A stretch of 64,000 bases of DNA. It comes from Parietaria judaica (taxonomy: Eukaryota > Streptophyta > Magnoliopsida > Rosales > Urticaceae). The position numbers were made by a program, and so were the translations under genes. The DNA lies in contig OX940864.1 in assembly GCA_954871525.1 (NCBI GenBank), forward strand, positions 12,704,001-12,768,000, written 5' to 3'. The notes beneath the pieces were generated by a model. That model was not told the DNA's origin and did no database searches. It was given only the letters and a program-made list of their open reading frames with translations. How positions within the stretch are numbered: the stretch's first letter is position 1; each line of letters starts with the position of its first letter. Positions 1-13,557 of this stretch are shown one piece after another.

Positions 1-2922
1 TCCAATAACGACTCTACCGATAAAGAGTCCGCTGAACCCACAAACCCGGAATATATCTCAATTTCACCCGTCAAGATTTTTTGAAGAAAAAAATCGAGAA
101 AACAAATTCTATTAATAAATTAGCAAAGCTTCCTCTTATGTTTTGCTTGGAAGATAAAATGTTCGAGTTTCCTTCAATTATTTTTCCTTAATTTTATTTT
201 TCCGGTCAGTCTCGTGGAAACATTACCTGTGTAGAATATATAATCTAGGGTGCCAGTAAAATCTCTAGTACAATTTGTAAAGTACGGTTCATTCGTCGCG
301 GGGTCCAATCTCCTCCTTTGCTGGTCCATACCCATAGCAACTCCCGGTCTCGCAAACGATGAATAAGCGCTAACCTGCAAACATGCGCAAAATGTTATGG
401 TATACCATAAATAAATAAATAAAATATTTTCGGCTTATATGTTTGTACCAGTGGAAGCTGATGTATCAGTTTGCTGTGGGGACGCAATATATTGAGAGGA
501 TCTATCGTTAATTCCGGATGCATAGGCTCGACCTTTCCCATAGCAAGAAGTGCATGTGGAGCGCTGTTGACAAATTCCATAAATACCCTCATAGAAGAAA
601 ACAGACTAAATGACTTTTCAAAACCCAGTGAATCATTATATATACAAACCTTCCGGGAACTGAATTAAAATCACCACAAACCAGCATTGGAATATCTGCA
701 CTGGCGGCAATTTTTTCCAATCCTTTCAAAAGAGTATGAACCTGACACGCAAAGGGGAAAAAAATAAGATTTACCTTCGAAACAATCTAAATTTAATAAA
801 CAAAATAACAGATACAAATAACTACCTGCCAGAGTTTGACGTCTTTTAAATCTTGGTGGACATTAACATGCGTATTTGCCTGTAATTAGATCACGAGCAT
901 AGTTAATCAAATGGTGCAGATTCTCCTCTCTTTTTTTTTTTGTGTAACGAATATCTGGTTCATTACCACACAGAGAAGTTGTCTTTTCCCCGGATTATCA
1001 GCTCCTTGATTATTAAATTTTGCTTCAAGAACGACAATGAGAGCAACATTATCCTGTTCAAGAAATAATCTGACATTAGAATCATTCACTAACAAGACTC
1101 TACATAGTTATAAACAAGTCAAAGCTCGGTCGAACAACCTTAACCAAACGACTTAAGGCTGTTTTCTTTTGAGTGCTTGGGATCATAGCATCGGTCAATG
1201 ACTGAGCAGCCTTATTAAATTCAACCTGCATAAATTAAGTACCGATAACCAGAATTAATTAATTGTTAATAATTAACAATGAAATTTTAGTTTTACTAGA
1301 TTCCTCCAGACCTCGTATTTTTTAACATGTGAGAATCTGTCGCGGCGGAAAAAAGTTGCACAACCGTCAATTGTTTGTGGATTTCCAGTATAGACCTGAA
1401 AACAAACAAAAATATAAGAAACGAAGGCATCACTTAATTTAGGACCCTACCATCACAACTTTATGTGTGCTATTAACCTCGTTTGTTTTCCTCTTATATA
1501 ATGCCTGATAACCGTGCTTATCCAGCTCAGGAGAAAAGAACTCCTCGAAATGATCACTTTGAACCTGAAAGAAATCAAGCAAAACAAGATTAGACCAAAA
1601 GTATCGTAAAGATAAAGAAAGAATGGATAAACCGAGATACCAAAGACATACCTCTTGAAGACAAACAATATCTGCACGGTATCCAACTATTTCCCGTAGC
1701 AGATTCTGTCTACGGTACGGCCATGAAAGTGCCCATGAAGGGCAATAGCTGTATAAATCATTCGTGGCATATACATCAGACAAAATGTTGTAAGAGAGCA
1801 CGGTAAAAGTTCCCGATGATGAAATACGCCCATCTATCTCTACATGCCCCAAAACATCGGCTCCATTTACAGGGACCAATCGCCGTGGACTAGGAGAAGG
1901 CGCTGGAATGACTCGGGAAGTTAGTAGAGTACTGAGTAGTCCCACTGTTAGTTTTGTCTCGGCGTCCACTACAACACACTCAAACTTCAGAACATGCCCA
2001 ATATCATCAGCGGTCGGCGTGTAGGTTTTTGAGCGACACACTTCAAACCAAGTCTCACTGCCATTTCTCTGCGTTATGAGCGGCGCTGAACCGTTCGTCA
2101 AGCTTGCGCTTGAAGCCGAATTTGATATACTGCCACCTAGGTTTCCCGACGAAGCACTGTTGTAGCGCCCAAACAACTCGTCTTCTTCATTTCCATTTTC
2201 GTTCACAGCACTTGCGGCACGTTCATGAAGTACACGATGATGCTGCCACGCGTCAGAAAAGCACTTTGGAGAGCAATGGTAACTCTTTGCAACGGGTATT
2301 TTTGCTTTTAAACAGCCCAAGCACTGTAAAGTAGCTTGTTCGGCCGGATGAATACTACAAAGGGTGACTTTCTTATCACTTTGGATGCGGTACCTACACG
2401 GTAAACGGATCGATAACAATAAATATTAAAAAATCCATTTTTCACTGTGGGGACAAATTATTCAAGCCCATATCAGTCAAGTTTTAACCCTAGATAGCGA
2501 ATCCTATCACACTAATCAGTTGTTATTATCCCCCATATCAGACGATTCCACCGGACTCATCCCCGTGCCCTGGCCCCGAAAATCCTAACTAGTTGACATT
2601 GAGACACACCGTCGTCGGTCATTACCGAGGGCAAACGAAAAACGGTAACTTCAAGTCAGTGATCAACTAACAAATACTTTCGGATTCATATATATCAAAT
2701 CGAGAAAACAAAGGACCGGGCCATTAAAAAAGAGTAAGGAAAACGATCAAAGCGTTCAACTGACCACTTGTATCTCAGGAAATGGCCATCGAGCGGAGCG
2801 GACTCGGGGACGTCCTCGGTGTAAACGGAATTGTCGAGGCGGCGGAGGACGACGTAGGGCGTGAGCTCGCAGCCGACAATGGGGATTTCAGAGGGGAGGT
2901 GCAACCGGAGCACGCTCAGCAT
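1..2922 (-). CDS. CCR4: CCR4-NOT complex deadenylase, CCR4-1/2-like (3' end outside window)
   Basis: Poly(A)-shortening nuclease of the CCR4-NOT complex in the cytoplasm. The gene starts with ATG at 2922. Eleven exons join with GT-AG borders and consistent phase: 2765-2922, 1652-2393, 1478-1564, 1312-1395, 1139-1225, 967-1053, 826-879, 650-741, 449-563, 227-374 and 1-31 (continues off the window). Exon 1 encodes the plant CCR4 N-terminus (PSEIPIVGCELTPYV). Exon 2 carries a Cys/His zinc-finger-like segment (CSIHPAEQATLQCLGC, then YHCSPKC and a WQHHRVLH run), followed by the start of the exonuclease-endonuclease-phosphatase fold (FTVLSYNILSD; catalytic Glu in IVCLQEV). Later exons carry LIVVLEAKF, ANTHVNV, VCGDFNS and the LDYIFY end motif. 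About 560 of the roughly 600 expected residues are present. The residue pattern is that of the plant CCR4-1/2 pair rather than other EEP nucleases, and no break was seen. Confidence 0.95.
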
Positions 2923-3540
2923 GCTTTTTCGCCTTGTTCACTCTCGCGAGCTACCTTCTTCCTCTTCGCAACAACAACCGAACCCTAACCCAACCGAATC
3001 CAATGCCGGAGCTTCTGCGCCGAACGAAACACGATAACAACGGAGGCGGACACCTGGCGGATCCGCCATTTACATCGCCCCGATTCCCGCCAGCCTTGAC
3101 GGAGCTCAAGATTCCCCCAACGCAGAAAAATATCAATTCTCGATTCTCAATTCTCCCCTAAGCCTCACAAACCCTAGAAATCCAAAATCGGAAATCCTCC
3201 GAAGATGGAGGAAATTGGGTCAAACGCGAAAGATTCAAAATTCTGCGAGAATCGGAGAGGAAACAACCGAAATCGAGTCAGGAACAGAGAAACGAAAGCC
3301 CAATAATGAAATTTGGAGGGGATAAAGTACCGAGAGATGGCGCTTCCGAGCTCGCGAGAGGGTGGATCTGCGAGGAGAGAAGAGGGATCGAGGATTGTAG
3401 AGAGAGAAAGAGAGGAGAGAGAAAGTGGATGAATTAGGGTTTTACAGAGGAGAGAGAGAGAGAATGAAAGGGAAGGAAGGTTTTTAGTCGACGACCCTGC
3501 TCCGTTCTTATGGTACCGCTCTACAAGGGAACACAAAATT
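2923..3540 (-). promoter_or_regulatory. 5' leader and promoter region of the CCR4-like gene
   Basis: This GC-richer stretch lies upstream of the CCR4 ATG. In the gene's direction it includes a strong CT-rich tract (about 3380-3480) typical of plant 5' untranslated leaders, then becomes ordinary AT-rich DNA beyond 3540. A 5' UTR intron is possible (a GT near 3328 in the minus direction), but I cannot place its borders. Open frames here on either strand do not look like proteins. Confidence 0.5.
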
Positions 3541-5657
3541 AATAAATAAATAAATATATTAATATTTTTTATTCAAAGAATTTGTATTTTAATAATAAAA
3601 AAAACTTAAAGAAAATTGTAGGAAATATTCATTTGGCAATAATTTTTTTTATAAAAAAAAAAAAACCTACCCATATGTGTATAAAAATAGATAGGTTTTA
3701 AAAAGATTTTTACAAAACGAGTATTTTGCTAAAAAAAAATTTTTATCCTCCTACCATCATTATTTTTCAAAAATTTAAAATATTCATTTTTCCATTTTTT
3801 CGGATTTTTCTTTCTTTCTAGACGCTCTAGTTTCATTTTGACATTAATATACTAAATAAATATGAGTTTATTAATGAAATATTTATTTTGTACAAATTTT
3901 TCTAAAAACTACTAATTCTAATATATAGTTAACTTTAGAATTAATAGTTTTTATTTTACGCACTCTAATTATAAATAAACAAAATTTTAAAACATTTCTA
4001 AAAAAAACATAACATTATCAATCTTCTATTTTTTTTCTTCTTATCATAGACTTTCTTTCTCTGTTTCATTTATAACAAAAATATAGTAAGTATTTTCCAA
4101 AAACACTAAAAAATTCAATCGCCATTTTATTATGGGCATATTTTCTTTTTACATAAACTGGTTTCTTTTTTGAGGTTCATTAACGAAATACTTATTTTGT
4201 ACCATCTTTTTAAAAACTACTTGTAATGAATTTTTTTTAATAGAAGATATGTTTTTACAAAAATTAATAATAGAGTATAAAAAAATTACATTACTTGTGA
4301 TATAAATAAAAGGCTAAAATCATAATTAAGGTGGGAGCGGGCTTTATGCTTCCTCTGCCTGGTATTGTTGTCTTGGTTTGGGCTCTCATTTTTTCGAATC
4401 CGATATATTTAACTTATAAATTGAACTGGACACCGAGAACTGGAACAAATTAGGTAAGAGGTGAAATCGGATAAAACAAGCATGAATACTTTTTGAAACT
4501 ATAAAACCGTTGTATGGGTAGACGAAAGTTGTACCGAACGACGGATTTATAATTTTTATCATTTTTATTTGAGTTTTAATGCAGCTAGTCATAGGTTGTT
4601 TATAGGTTGACTCGAGAGTATATTTGTAGAGCTCAAACGACATGTAGTTTTTGACATGAATGTCTCTAGCAAAATATGTCGTTTGTTCAAATTAAACAAT
4701 TTATTTGATATCTTAAAAGTATATATCTAGCGATGTCGTTTAACCACAATGACAACAAACTCTCAACTTTCAGTTAACTCCTTCACACACTGATACAGCC
4801 GACGTAAAGTCGTTTTCGCAATTGCACCTCTCCTCGGTCAAAAGTGCCAAACTCCTTCTCGGTTATGCCTCATCGCTAACGAAAACGAGCGATCTCAACT
4901 CTCAATCTCTGAAATTGTGATCATCTCTGTAGTTGTAACACGAAAAAACTCAATACTAGAAGCTACTAAAAAGACGGTTTTTCAGCCGAATGCTTAAATC
5001 CTCAATTGGCTCTCCTAATTCAAATGAGAGAATACGAGCCAACAGATGGTTCAACTTAGAGGACCATGTCAAAAAATTATTCATATTTTCAATTACACAT
5101 AAAAAATAATCGCTTATTAATTATTCTCGTGTTAACATATTAAATAAGAAGCCTGAGACAAGCTAAAAAAAAATAATATTTTGGGTAGTTGTTGGAAAAC
5201 ACGATTTAAGTAGTCCAATGATTTTAGATACCGAAACCGGACACGAAAAAAGTCTCAAAATTCATACAAAATTTACAGTTAAGTTTTAATGACAATACCA
5301 TCTGCTTCAACTTGGAACAAACGAGTTGAAAGCTTGAAAATTGTATCAAGTATCAACTAACCGATTTTTTTTTTCTTTTTCGGACTACCGTGATTTACCA
5401 TGGTTATTACCTGCCCCAAGGTTCCGTGATCAAATTATAAACCCTATAATCATCGATCGTGCACAAATTAAAATGCAAACTTATTCGTTCGTTGATACAA
5501 CACAAATTCGATAAAATTCCAAATGAAACAGTTGCTACCAAAAATCCGAACCATAGATGTGTGCACTCATATAACATATCCACTAAGTGAAACAAATTGC
5601 TTAGAATCGTACCACAATAAGATGAAACTAACAGATTTGAAAACACAAGGTAAAACC
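3541..5657. other. AT-rich intergenic DNA, no gene seen
   Basis: Strongly A+T-rich sequence with many short poly-A and poly-T runs and only short open frames with no recognisable protein. A short (AAAT)n-like tract lies at about 3541-3560. The last part, up to 5657, is the likely 3' UTR of RPL21. I see no RNA gene or clear transposon end here. Confidence 0.6.
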
Positions 5658-6758
5658 CTAGTAACCACCCTTGAGATCGTTGACGACGTCGTAAGGGATG
5701 GGGGTGACAGTTTCAAGCCTCGCGCCCTCGACCATGAAACCAGGCTTGGGCCCCTCGGGCTGCCTCTTGGTGCTGATGACCAGTCCCTTGGCCTTCGCCT
5801 CGGCCTTGAGCTGGTCGTTCTTCACCTTCCGGAGCTTGAACTCCTCCATGCACCGAGACGGCTGCACGTGCTCAATCCTCACGTGAATCCTCTTCTTGAT
5901 GATCCTGTTTCCGACCTGAACAAAGGCACAAATAATAAACCATTAGCTACTAAGTCATCAAGATTCCGTACCTACAACAAAAAAAATACCCATCACACAA
6001 CAGTAATAACAGTATAATGTTTACGGGCTGCGCTAGTCAATTACAATCATCAGCTAACACATATTCCATAAAACATTTCACAAATTCAATGGTTAAGAAA
6101 ACAGAGAGTCGGTGGCTCGCATTCGATTTTCGATTATAACTACCAAACATAGTCAATGAGTTCACATTTCTCATATGATTAACCGCAAAGTTCATAATTA
6201 ACCGAACATAAATACAATCAATCATAAAATATAAACAAGGATAATTTTCTGAGCGCCATGGAAAATTTCAGAATTTGAAACTTCAAAATGTAAACAATAT
6301 TTAGAATCAAACAAATTTTTCAGATTCAAACAGGTCCGAAATTCAAAGAAACATAAACCCCAATTCCAAAACCCTAGATCGGCAAAACCAAACACAGTTG
6401 AGAAATGAACACTTCTAGTATGTATTACCACGCATATAGTTATAGAAATGTAAGAATATCAGAGTCGGAAGCATCAGATATACAGATTCACAACATCCAG
6501 GAAAATGGAGAAGATTGAGACCTGCTTGTTCATCTCGACTCCGATGGCGCGCTTGGTGACGTTCCAGACGCGGCCTGTTCGTCCATGGTAGAACTTGTGG
6601 GGCATACCCTTGTGCACGGCACCGTTCACCTTGATGTCGACGTGGTCGCCGACCTTGTAGGTCTTGAGATACGTGGAGAGCGCGATGTAGCCCTTCTTCC
6701 TGAAGGGGCGCGAGAAAAGGTCGCGAGTTCGCGAGCGGAGTCCATGGCCGGCCGGCAT
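5658..6758 (-). CDS. RPL21: 60S ribosomal protein L21 (eL21)
   Basis: Structural protein of the large cytosolic ribosomal subunit. Two exons: 6522-6758 (79 codons, ATG at 6758) and 5658-5915 (86 codons with TAG stop), with an intron of about 0.6 kb between CAG|GT and CAG|GTC borders. They give 164 residues, the normal length for plant L21. The N-terminus [20 protein letters not shown], the central [30 protein letters not shown], and the C-terminal [17 protein letters not shown] segment are diagnostic of eL21. The frame is intact and basic throughout. Neighbouring promoter motifs fit a ribosomal protein gene. Confidence 0.98.
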
Positions 6759-6935
6759 TTCTGCAGCTCAGGCGGCGTAGCTAGGGTTAGGGTTTCGGTC
6801 TGATATTCCTTCTGCGCTGAATTTATAGTGTTGAGTTTATACTGTGTGAGAGTCGGGTGTGGGCTTTTTGAGTGGGTCGGGTCGGGATCATATTTGACTG
6901 CGCGAATGGGCTTTCTATGGGCTTGGGCTCTATCT
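6759..6935 (-). promoter_or_regulatory. RPL21 promoter/leader: telo-box plus TGGGCT (site II-like) motifs
   Basis: In the gene's direction an AAACCCTAA telo-box (complement of 6787-6795), followed by another CCCTAG, sits just before the ATG. Four AGCCCA motifs (TGGGCT on the plus strand at 6860-6865, 6907-6912, 6918-6923 and 6924-6929) lie 100-170 bp upstream. The telo-box plus site II pair is the established plant module for co-ordinated transcription of ribosomal protein genes in dividing cells. The motifs are seen directly; the function is inferred. Confidence 0.75.
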
Positions 6936-7774
6936 TTCTTATTTACATAATGGTAGGAAGTTTGAATTCCCGCAAAACACACATAAAAAAATAAAAAATA
7001 AAAATTGTAGGAAAATGTCATAATTTATATATATTAAAAATTAACTAACAAAATCCAAAATTTTTCTTAAACATGTATCACGGTTCAAAAAACAAAGTAA
7101 AATCTGAGTACGAAGGTCATTAACGATGACTAGAATTAAAAAAAAAAAGAGGTTTTTTTGGTGTCTCTCCTTGATAAATATAATGGCCCGAAAACATTCT
7201 AAGGACATTTTTAAACATACGTAGATTTGGCCGTTTTGTTCTTCAATTTTATTCAGGATGTGTGGATTTGATCGCTCCGATATGTGTACACTTGTGTACT
7301 GTGGATTAGGTCTACCTATTGAAAGGGCTTGGGCATTGTTATTAATATTATAGTGTGCTTTATTACACAATTGGTGTCTAATTTTCATGTTTTATGTCAA
7401 TGAATTATATAATTAAAAATTGCCCTCATATCTTAAGTCAAGTATCTTTTTTAATACAGCGTATAGTTGTATACTACAATAATCAATTGATATTAAATAT
7501 TAATATTCTAATATAATGATGAATTGCTGCTAGGCGCTAGCAATAATTGTATATGGATAGTTTATATATTTCAATAATAATACCAGAGACTTAAGTAAGG
7601 AGACGAAATCAATGTGAGAAACTGAGAATAGTTGTCGTTCTTAATTCTTAGTCATTTTCAGTGGTTGAATTATGTACCGGGAAGTTAGATATAATTTTTT
7701 TTTGTAAAAAAAATAATTTGAAAGGGTTATATTTAAATTATGGTGAAAATTAGGGAGGGGGGTTAACTAAAATT
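6936..7774. other. Intergenic DNA between RPL21 and the tandem array
   Basis: AT-rich sequence without a convincing gene. The 115-residue minus-strand open frame at 7041-7388 has no recognisable motif and is probably chance. Confidence 0.5.
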
Positions 7775-10700
7775 TTGTATGAATTTACTAAAAAAATTAA
7801 AAATAAAGTATTATTATACCAATTTTTTTTTTTGGAGGGAGTGGTTTGAAGTTTGAACCACCCCCACCCTAAGAGTGCTTCCGCCCATGGTCGTTTTTCG
7901 AAGCCAGTATCCGATTGTATGTGTTGTTCATCATCTTGTACCTCTCTGCATGACTGCATCTAAGCTTACTATATTTGTGTTTTTTTTTCTTTCTTTATAA
8001 TGATTTTATTCTCTTTTTATTTATTTGGTAGTCATTTATTATGCATCTCAATTCCCGAAAAATTTGTGCGGGCCCGTCTCTAGCCCAAAACGTGGAATTT
8101 TAATTTTCAACCCAGGAATCGGGTACTAGAGCCTCAAATTTAACTAAATATTGACTATTTTATTAATTTTAAACTATCAAGTTAGCTATTTAACTTTACC
8201 TCATTTATTTATTTATATATAAATATTCTAATATTATTTGAGTTTTACTTTTGCTTAGGTTTCCTCCCCCTCTTTTTTTCTGCTTCTTTTTTCGGCTTAC
8301 ACACTCTTTCGATGGTTGTTCCTCTTCCTTGGGCTCTTCTTATTATAACGTATAGTTGTAATTTAGTTTAACTTTATATGAACAAATTGTAGTTATTGTA
8401 CGATGTAATATAGATTTTTATATTACATGAATTCGATAATTTTGTCCCGAATCGAATATGTGATAAAAATTGAAATCTTAGTCTCGGTTCTCAGTTTATA
8501 AAAAAAATCAATCCAGATCGTTACGAGAATATGTTTTTGGCGTCCCATAAAAACCGCAACCACGACGAAGCAATGATATATATTATGGTCTATAAATAGA
8601 TGTTGTATATATTTTGGAAAAATACAAGTGAAATCCATTTCTTTGCTACTTTAGCCCTCAATCTCTCTCTCTCTATATATATCTATATATATTATTCTTA
8701 TATTAATTAGTCTTTTCCTTTATTCGTTAACAAGTCTGAATTTTTTATGCAAATACTCAAATTATATGGTTTTTATGCCATAGACATATTTAAGGCAATC
8801 CATAAACATCTACATGATTTGGCAAGTTCGTTTTGTGTGTTATATTCTGATTTGTATGAATTTACACTAAAAAAATTAAAAATAAAGTATTACTATACCA
8901 ATTTTTTTTTTTTTGGAGGGAGTGGTTTGAAGTTTGAACCACCCCCACCCTAAGAGTGCTTCCGCCCATGGTCGTTTTTCGAAGCCAGTATCCGATTGTA
9001 TGTGTTGTTCATCATCTTGTACCTCTCTGCATGACTGCATCTAAGCTTACTATATTTGTGTTTTTTTTTTCTTTCTTTATAATGATTTTATTCTCTTTTT
9101 ATTTATTTGGTAGTCATTTATTATGCATCTCAATTCCCGAAAAATTTGTGCGGGCCCGTCTCTAGCCCAAAACGTGGAATTTTAATTTTCAACCCAGGAA
9201 TCGGGTACTAGAGCCTCAAATTTAACTAAATATTGACTATTTTATTAATTTTAAACTATCAAGTTAGCTATTTAACTTTACCTCATTTATTTATTTATTT
9301 ATATATAAATATTCTAATATTATTTGAGTTTTACTTTTGCTTAGGTTTCCTCCCCCTCTTTTTTTCTGCTTCTTTTTTCGGCTTACACACTCTTTCGATG
9401 GTTGTTCCTCTTCCTTGGGCTCTTCTTATTATAACGTATAGTTGTAATTTAGTTTAACTTTATATGAACAAATTGTAGTTATTGTACGATGTAATATAGA
9501 TTTTTATATTACATGAATTCGATAATTTTGTCCCGAATCGAATATGTGATAAAAATTGAAATCTTAGTCTCGGTTCTCAGTTTATAAAAAAAATCAATCC
9601 AGATCGTTACGAGAATATGTTTTTGGCGTCCCATAAAAACCGCAACCACGACGAAGCAATGATATATATTATGGTCTATAAATAGATGTTGTATATATTT
9701 TGGAAAAATACAAGTGAAATCCATTTCTTTGCTACTTTAGCCCTCAATCTCTCTCTCTCTATATATATCTATATATATTATTCTTATATTAATTAGTCTT
9801 TTCCTTTATTCGTTAACAAGTCTGAATTTTTTATGCAAATACTCAAATTATATGGTTTTTATGCCATAGACATATTTAAGGCAATCCATAAACATCTACA
9901 TGATTTGGCAAGTTCGTTTTGTGTGTTATATTCTGATTTGTATGAATTTACACTAAAAAAATTAAAAATAAAGTATTACTATACCAATTTTTTTTTTTTT
10001 GGAGGGAGTGGTTTGAAGTTTGAACCACCCCCACCCTAAGAGTGCTTCCGCCCATGGTCGTTTTTCGAAGCCAGTATCCGATTGTATGTGTTGTTCATCA
10101 TCTTGTACCTCTCTGCATGACTGCATCTAAGCTTACTATATTTGTGTTTTTTTTTTCTTTCTTTATAATGATTTTATTCTCTTTTTATTTATTTGGTAGT
10201 CATTTATTATGCATCTCAATTCCCGAAAAATTTGTGCGGGCCCGTCTCTAGCCCAAAACGTGGAATTTTAATTTTCAACCCAGGAATCGGGTACTAGAGC
10301 CTCAAATTTAACTAAATATTGACTATTTTATTAATTTTAAACTATCAAGTTAGCTATTTAACTTTACCTCATTTATTTATTTATTTATATATAAATATTC
10401 TAATATTATTTGAGTTTTACTTTTGCTTAGGTTTCCTCCCCCTCTTTTTTTCTGCTTCTTTTTTCGGCTTACACACTCTTTCGATGGTTGTTCCTCTTCC
10501 TTGGGCTCTTCTTATTATAACGTATAGTTGTAATTTAGTTTAACTTTATATGAACAAATTGTAGTTATTGTACGATGTAATATAGATTTTTATATTACAT
10601 GAATTCGATAATTTTGTCCCGAATCGAATATGTGATAAAAATTGAAATCTTAGTCTCGGTTCTCAGTTTATAAAAAAAATCAATCCAGATCGTTACGAGA

Positions 10701-13557
10701 ATATGTTTTTGGCGTCCCATAAAAACCGCAACCACGACGAAGCAATGATATATATTATGGTCTATAAATAGATGTTGTATATATTTTGGAAAAATACAAG
10801 TGAAATCCATTTCTTTGCTACTTTAGCCCTCAATCTCTCTCTCTCTATATATATCTATATATATTATTCTTATATTAATTAGTCTTTTCCTTTATTCGTT
10901 AACAAGTCTGAATTTTTTATGCAAATACTCAAATTATATGGTTTTTATGCCATAGACATATTTAAGGCAATCCATAAACATCTACATGATTTGGCAAGTT
11001 CGTTTTGTGTGTTATATTCTGATTTGTATGAATTTACACTAAAAAAATTAAAAATAAAGTATTACTATACCAATTTTTTTTTTTTTGGAGGGAGTGGTTT
11101 GAAGTTTGAACCACCCCCACCCTAAGAGTGCTTCCGCCCATGGTCGTTTTTCGAAGCCAGTATCCGATTGTATGTGTTGTTCATCATCTTGTACCTCTCT
11201 GCATGACTGCATCTAAGCTTACTATATTTGTGTTTTTTTTTTCTTTCTTTATAATGATTTTATTCTCTTTTTATTTATTTGGTAGTCATTTATTATGCAT
11301 CTCAATTCCCGAAAAATTTGTGCGGGCCCGTCTCTAGCCCAAAACGTGGAATTTTAATTTTCAACCCAGGAATCGGGTACTAGAGCCTCAAATTTAACTA
11401 AATATTGACTATTTTATTAATTTTAAACTATCAAGTTAGCTATTTAACTTTACCTCATTTATTTATTTATTTATATATAAATATTCTAATATTATTTGAG
11501 TTTTACTTTTGCTTAGGTTTCCTCCCCCTCTTTTTTTCTGCTTCTTTTTTCGGCTTACACACTCTTTCGATGGTTGTTCCTCTTCCTTGGGCTCTTCTTA
11601 TTATAACGTATAGTTGTAATTTAGTTTAACTTTATATGAACAAATTGTAGTTATTGTACGATGTAATATAGATTTTTATATTACATGAATTCGACAATTT
11701 TGTCCCGAATTGAATATGTGATAAAAATTGAAATCTTAGTCTCGGTTCTCAGTTTATAAAAAAAATCAATCCAGATCGTTACGAGAATATGTTTTTGGCG
11801 TCCCATAAAAACCGCAACCACGACGAAGCAATGATATATATTATGGTCTATAAATAGATGTTGTATATATTTTGGAAAAATACAAGTGAAATCCATTTCT
11901 TTGCTACTTTAGCCCTCAATCTCTCTCTCTCTCTATATATCTATATATATTATTCTTATATTAATTAGTCTATTCCTTTATTCGTTAACAAGTCTGAATT
12001 TTTTATGCAAATACTCAAATTATATGGTTTTTATGCCATAGACATATTTAAGGCAATCCATAAACATCTACATGATTTGGCAAGTTCGTTTTGTGTGTTA
12101 TATCCTGATTTGTATGAATTTACACTAAAAAAATTAAAAATAAAGTATTACTATACCAATTTTTTTTTTTTTTTTTTTTTGGAGGGAGTAGTTTGAAGTT
12201 TGAACCAACCCCACCCTAAGAGTGCTTCCGCCCATGGTCGTTTTTCGAAGCCAGTATCCAATTGTATGTGTTGTTCATCATCTTGTACCTCTCTGCATGA
12301 CTGCATCTAAGCTTACTATATTTGTGTTTTTTTTTCTTTCTTTATAATGATTTTATTCTCTTTTTATTTATTTGGTAGTCATTTATTATGCATCTCAATT
12401 CCCGAAAAATTTGTGCGGGCCCGTCTCTAGCCCAAAACGTGGAATTTTAATTTTCAACCCAGGAATCGGGTACTAGAGCCTCAAATTTAACTAAATATTG
12501 ACTATTTTATTAATTTTAAACTATCAAGTTAGCTATTTAACTTTACCTCATTTATTTATTTATATATAAATATTCTAATATTATTTGAGTTTTACTTTTG
12601 CTTAGGGTTCCTCCCCCTCTTTTTTTCTGCTTCTTTTTTCGGCTTACACACTCTTTCGATGGTTGTTCCTCTTCCTTGGGCTCTTCTTATTATAACGTAT
12701 AGTTGTAATTTAGTTTAACTTTATATGAACAAATTGTAGTTATTGTACGATGTAATATAGATTTTTATATTACATGAATTCGACAATTTTGTCCCGAATT
12801 GAATATGTGATAAAAATTGAAATCTTAGTCTCGGTTCTCAGTTTATAAAAAAATCAATCCAGATCGTTACGAGAATATGTTTTTGGCTTCCCATAAAAAC
12901 CGCAACCACGACGAAGCAATGATATATATTATGGTCTATAAATAGATGTTGTATATATTTTGGAAAAATACAAGTGAAATCCATTTCTTTGCTACTTTAG
13001 CCCTCAAACTCTCTCTCTCTCCATATATATCTATATATATTATTCTTATATTAATTAGTCTTTTCCTTTATTCGTTAACAAGTCTGAATTTTTTATGCAA
13101 ATACTCAAATTATATGGTTTTTATGCCATAGACATATTTAAGGCAATCCATAAACATCTACATGATTTGGCAAGTTCGTTTTGTGTGTTATATCCTGATT
13201 TGTATGAATTTACACTAAAAATATTAAAAATAAAGTATTATTATACCAATTTTTTTTTTTTGGAGGGAGTGGTTTGAAGTTTGAACCACCCCCACCCTAA
13301 GAGTGCTTCCGCCCATGGTCGTTTTTCGAAGCCAGTATCCGATTGTATGTGTTGTTCATCATCTTGTACCTCTCTGCATGACTGCATCTAAGCTTACTAT
13401 ATTTGTGTTTTTTTTTTCTTTATAATGATTTTATTCTGTTTTTATTTATTTGGTAGTCATTTATTCTGCATCTCAATTCCCGAAAAATTTGTGCGGGCCC
13501 GTCTCTAGCCCAAAACGTGGAATTTTAATTTTCAACCCAGGAATCAGGTACTAGAGC
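7775..13557 (+). repeat. Tandem array of a ~1.086-kb unit, five full copies plus part of a sixth
   Basis: Taking TTGTATGAATTTA as the unit start, copies begin at 7775, 8852, 9938, 11024, 12110 and 13200; the sixth breaks off at 13557. Spacings are 1077, 1086, 1086, 1086 and 1090 bp. Copies 2, 3 and the 5' half of 4 look identical by eye, while copies 1 and 5 differ by small indels and substitutions. Each unit has a poly-T run followed by GGAGGGAGTGG, a CT microsatellite running into TATATA, and a GC-richer block (GTGCGGGCCCGTCTCTAG). Short open frames recur in each copy but have no protein features, so I treat the unit as non-coding satellite-like DNA. Confidence 0.95.

Noticed and set aside
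8423..11896. Recurrent open frames of 60-76 residues in every satellite unit
   Set aside because: They repeat only because the DNA repeats. They are AT-rich, overlap on both strands and show no protein motif.
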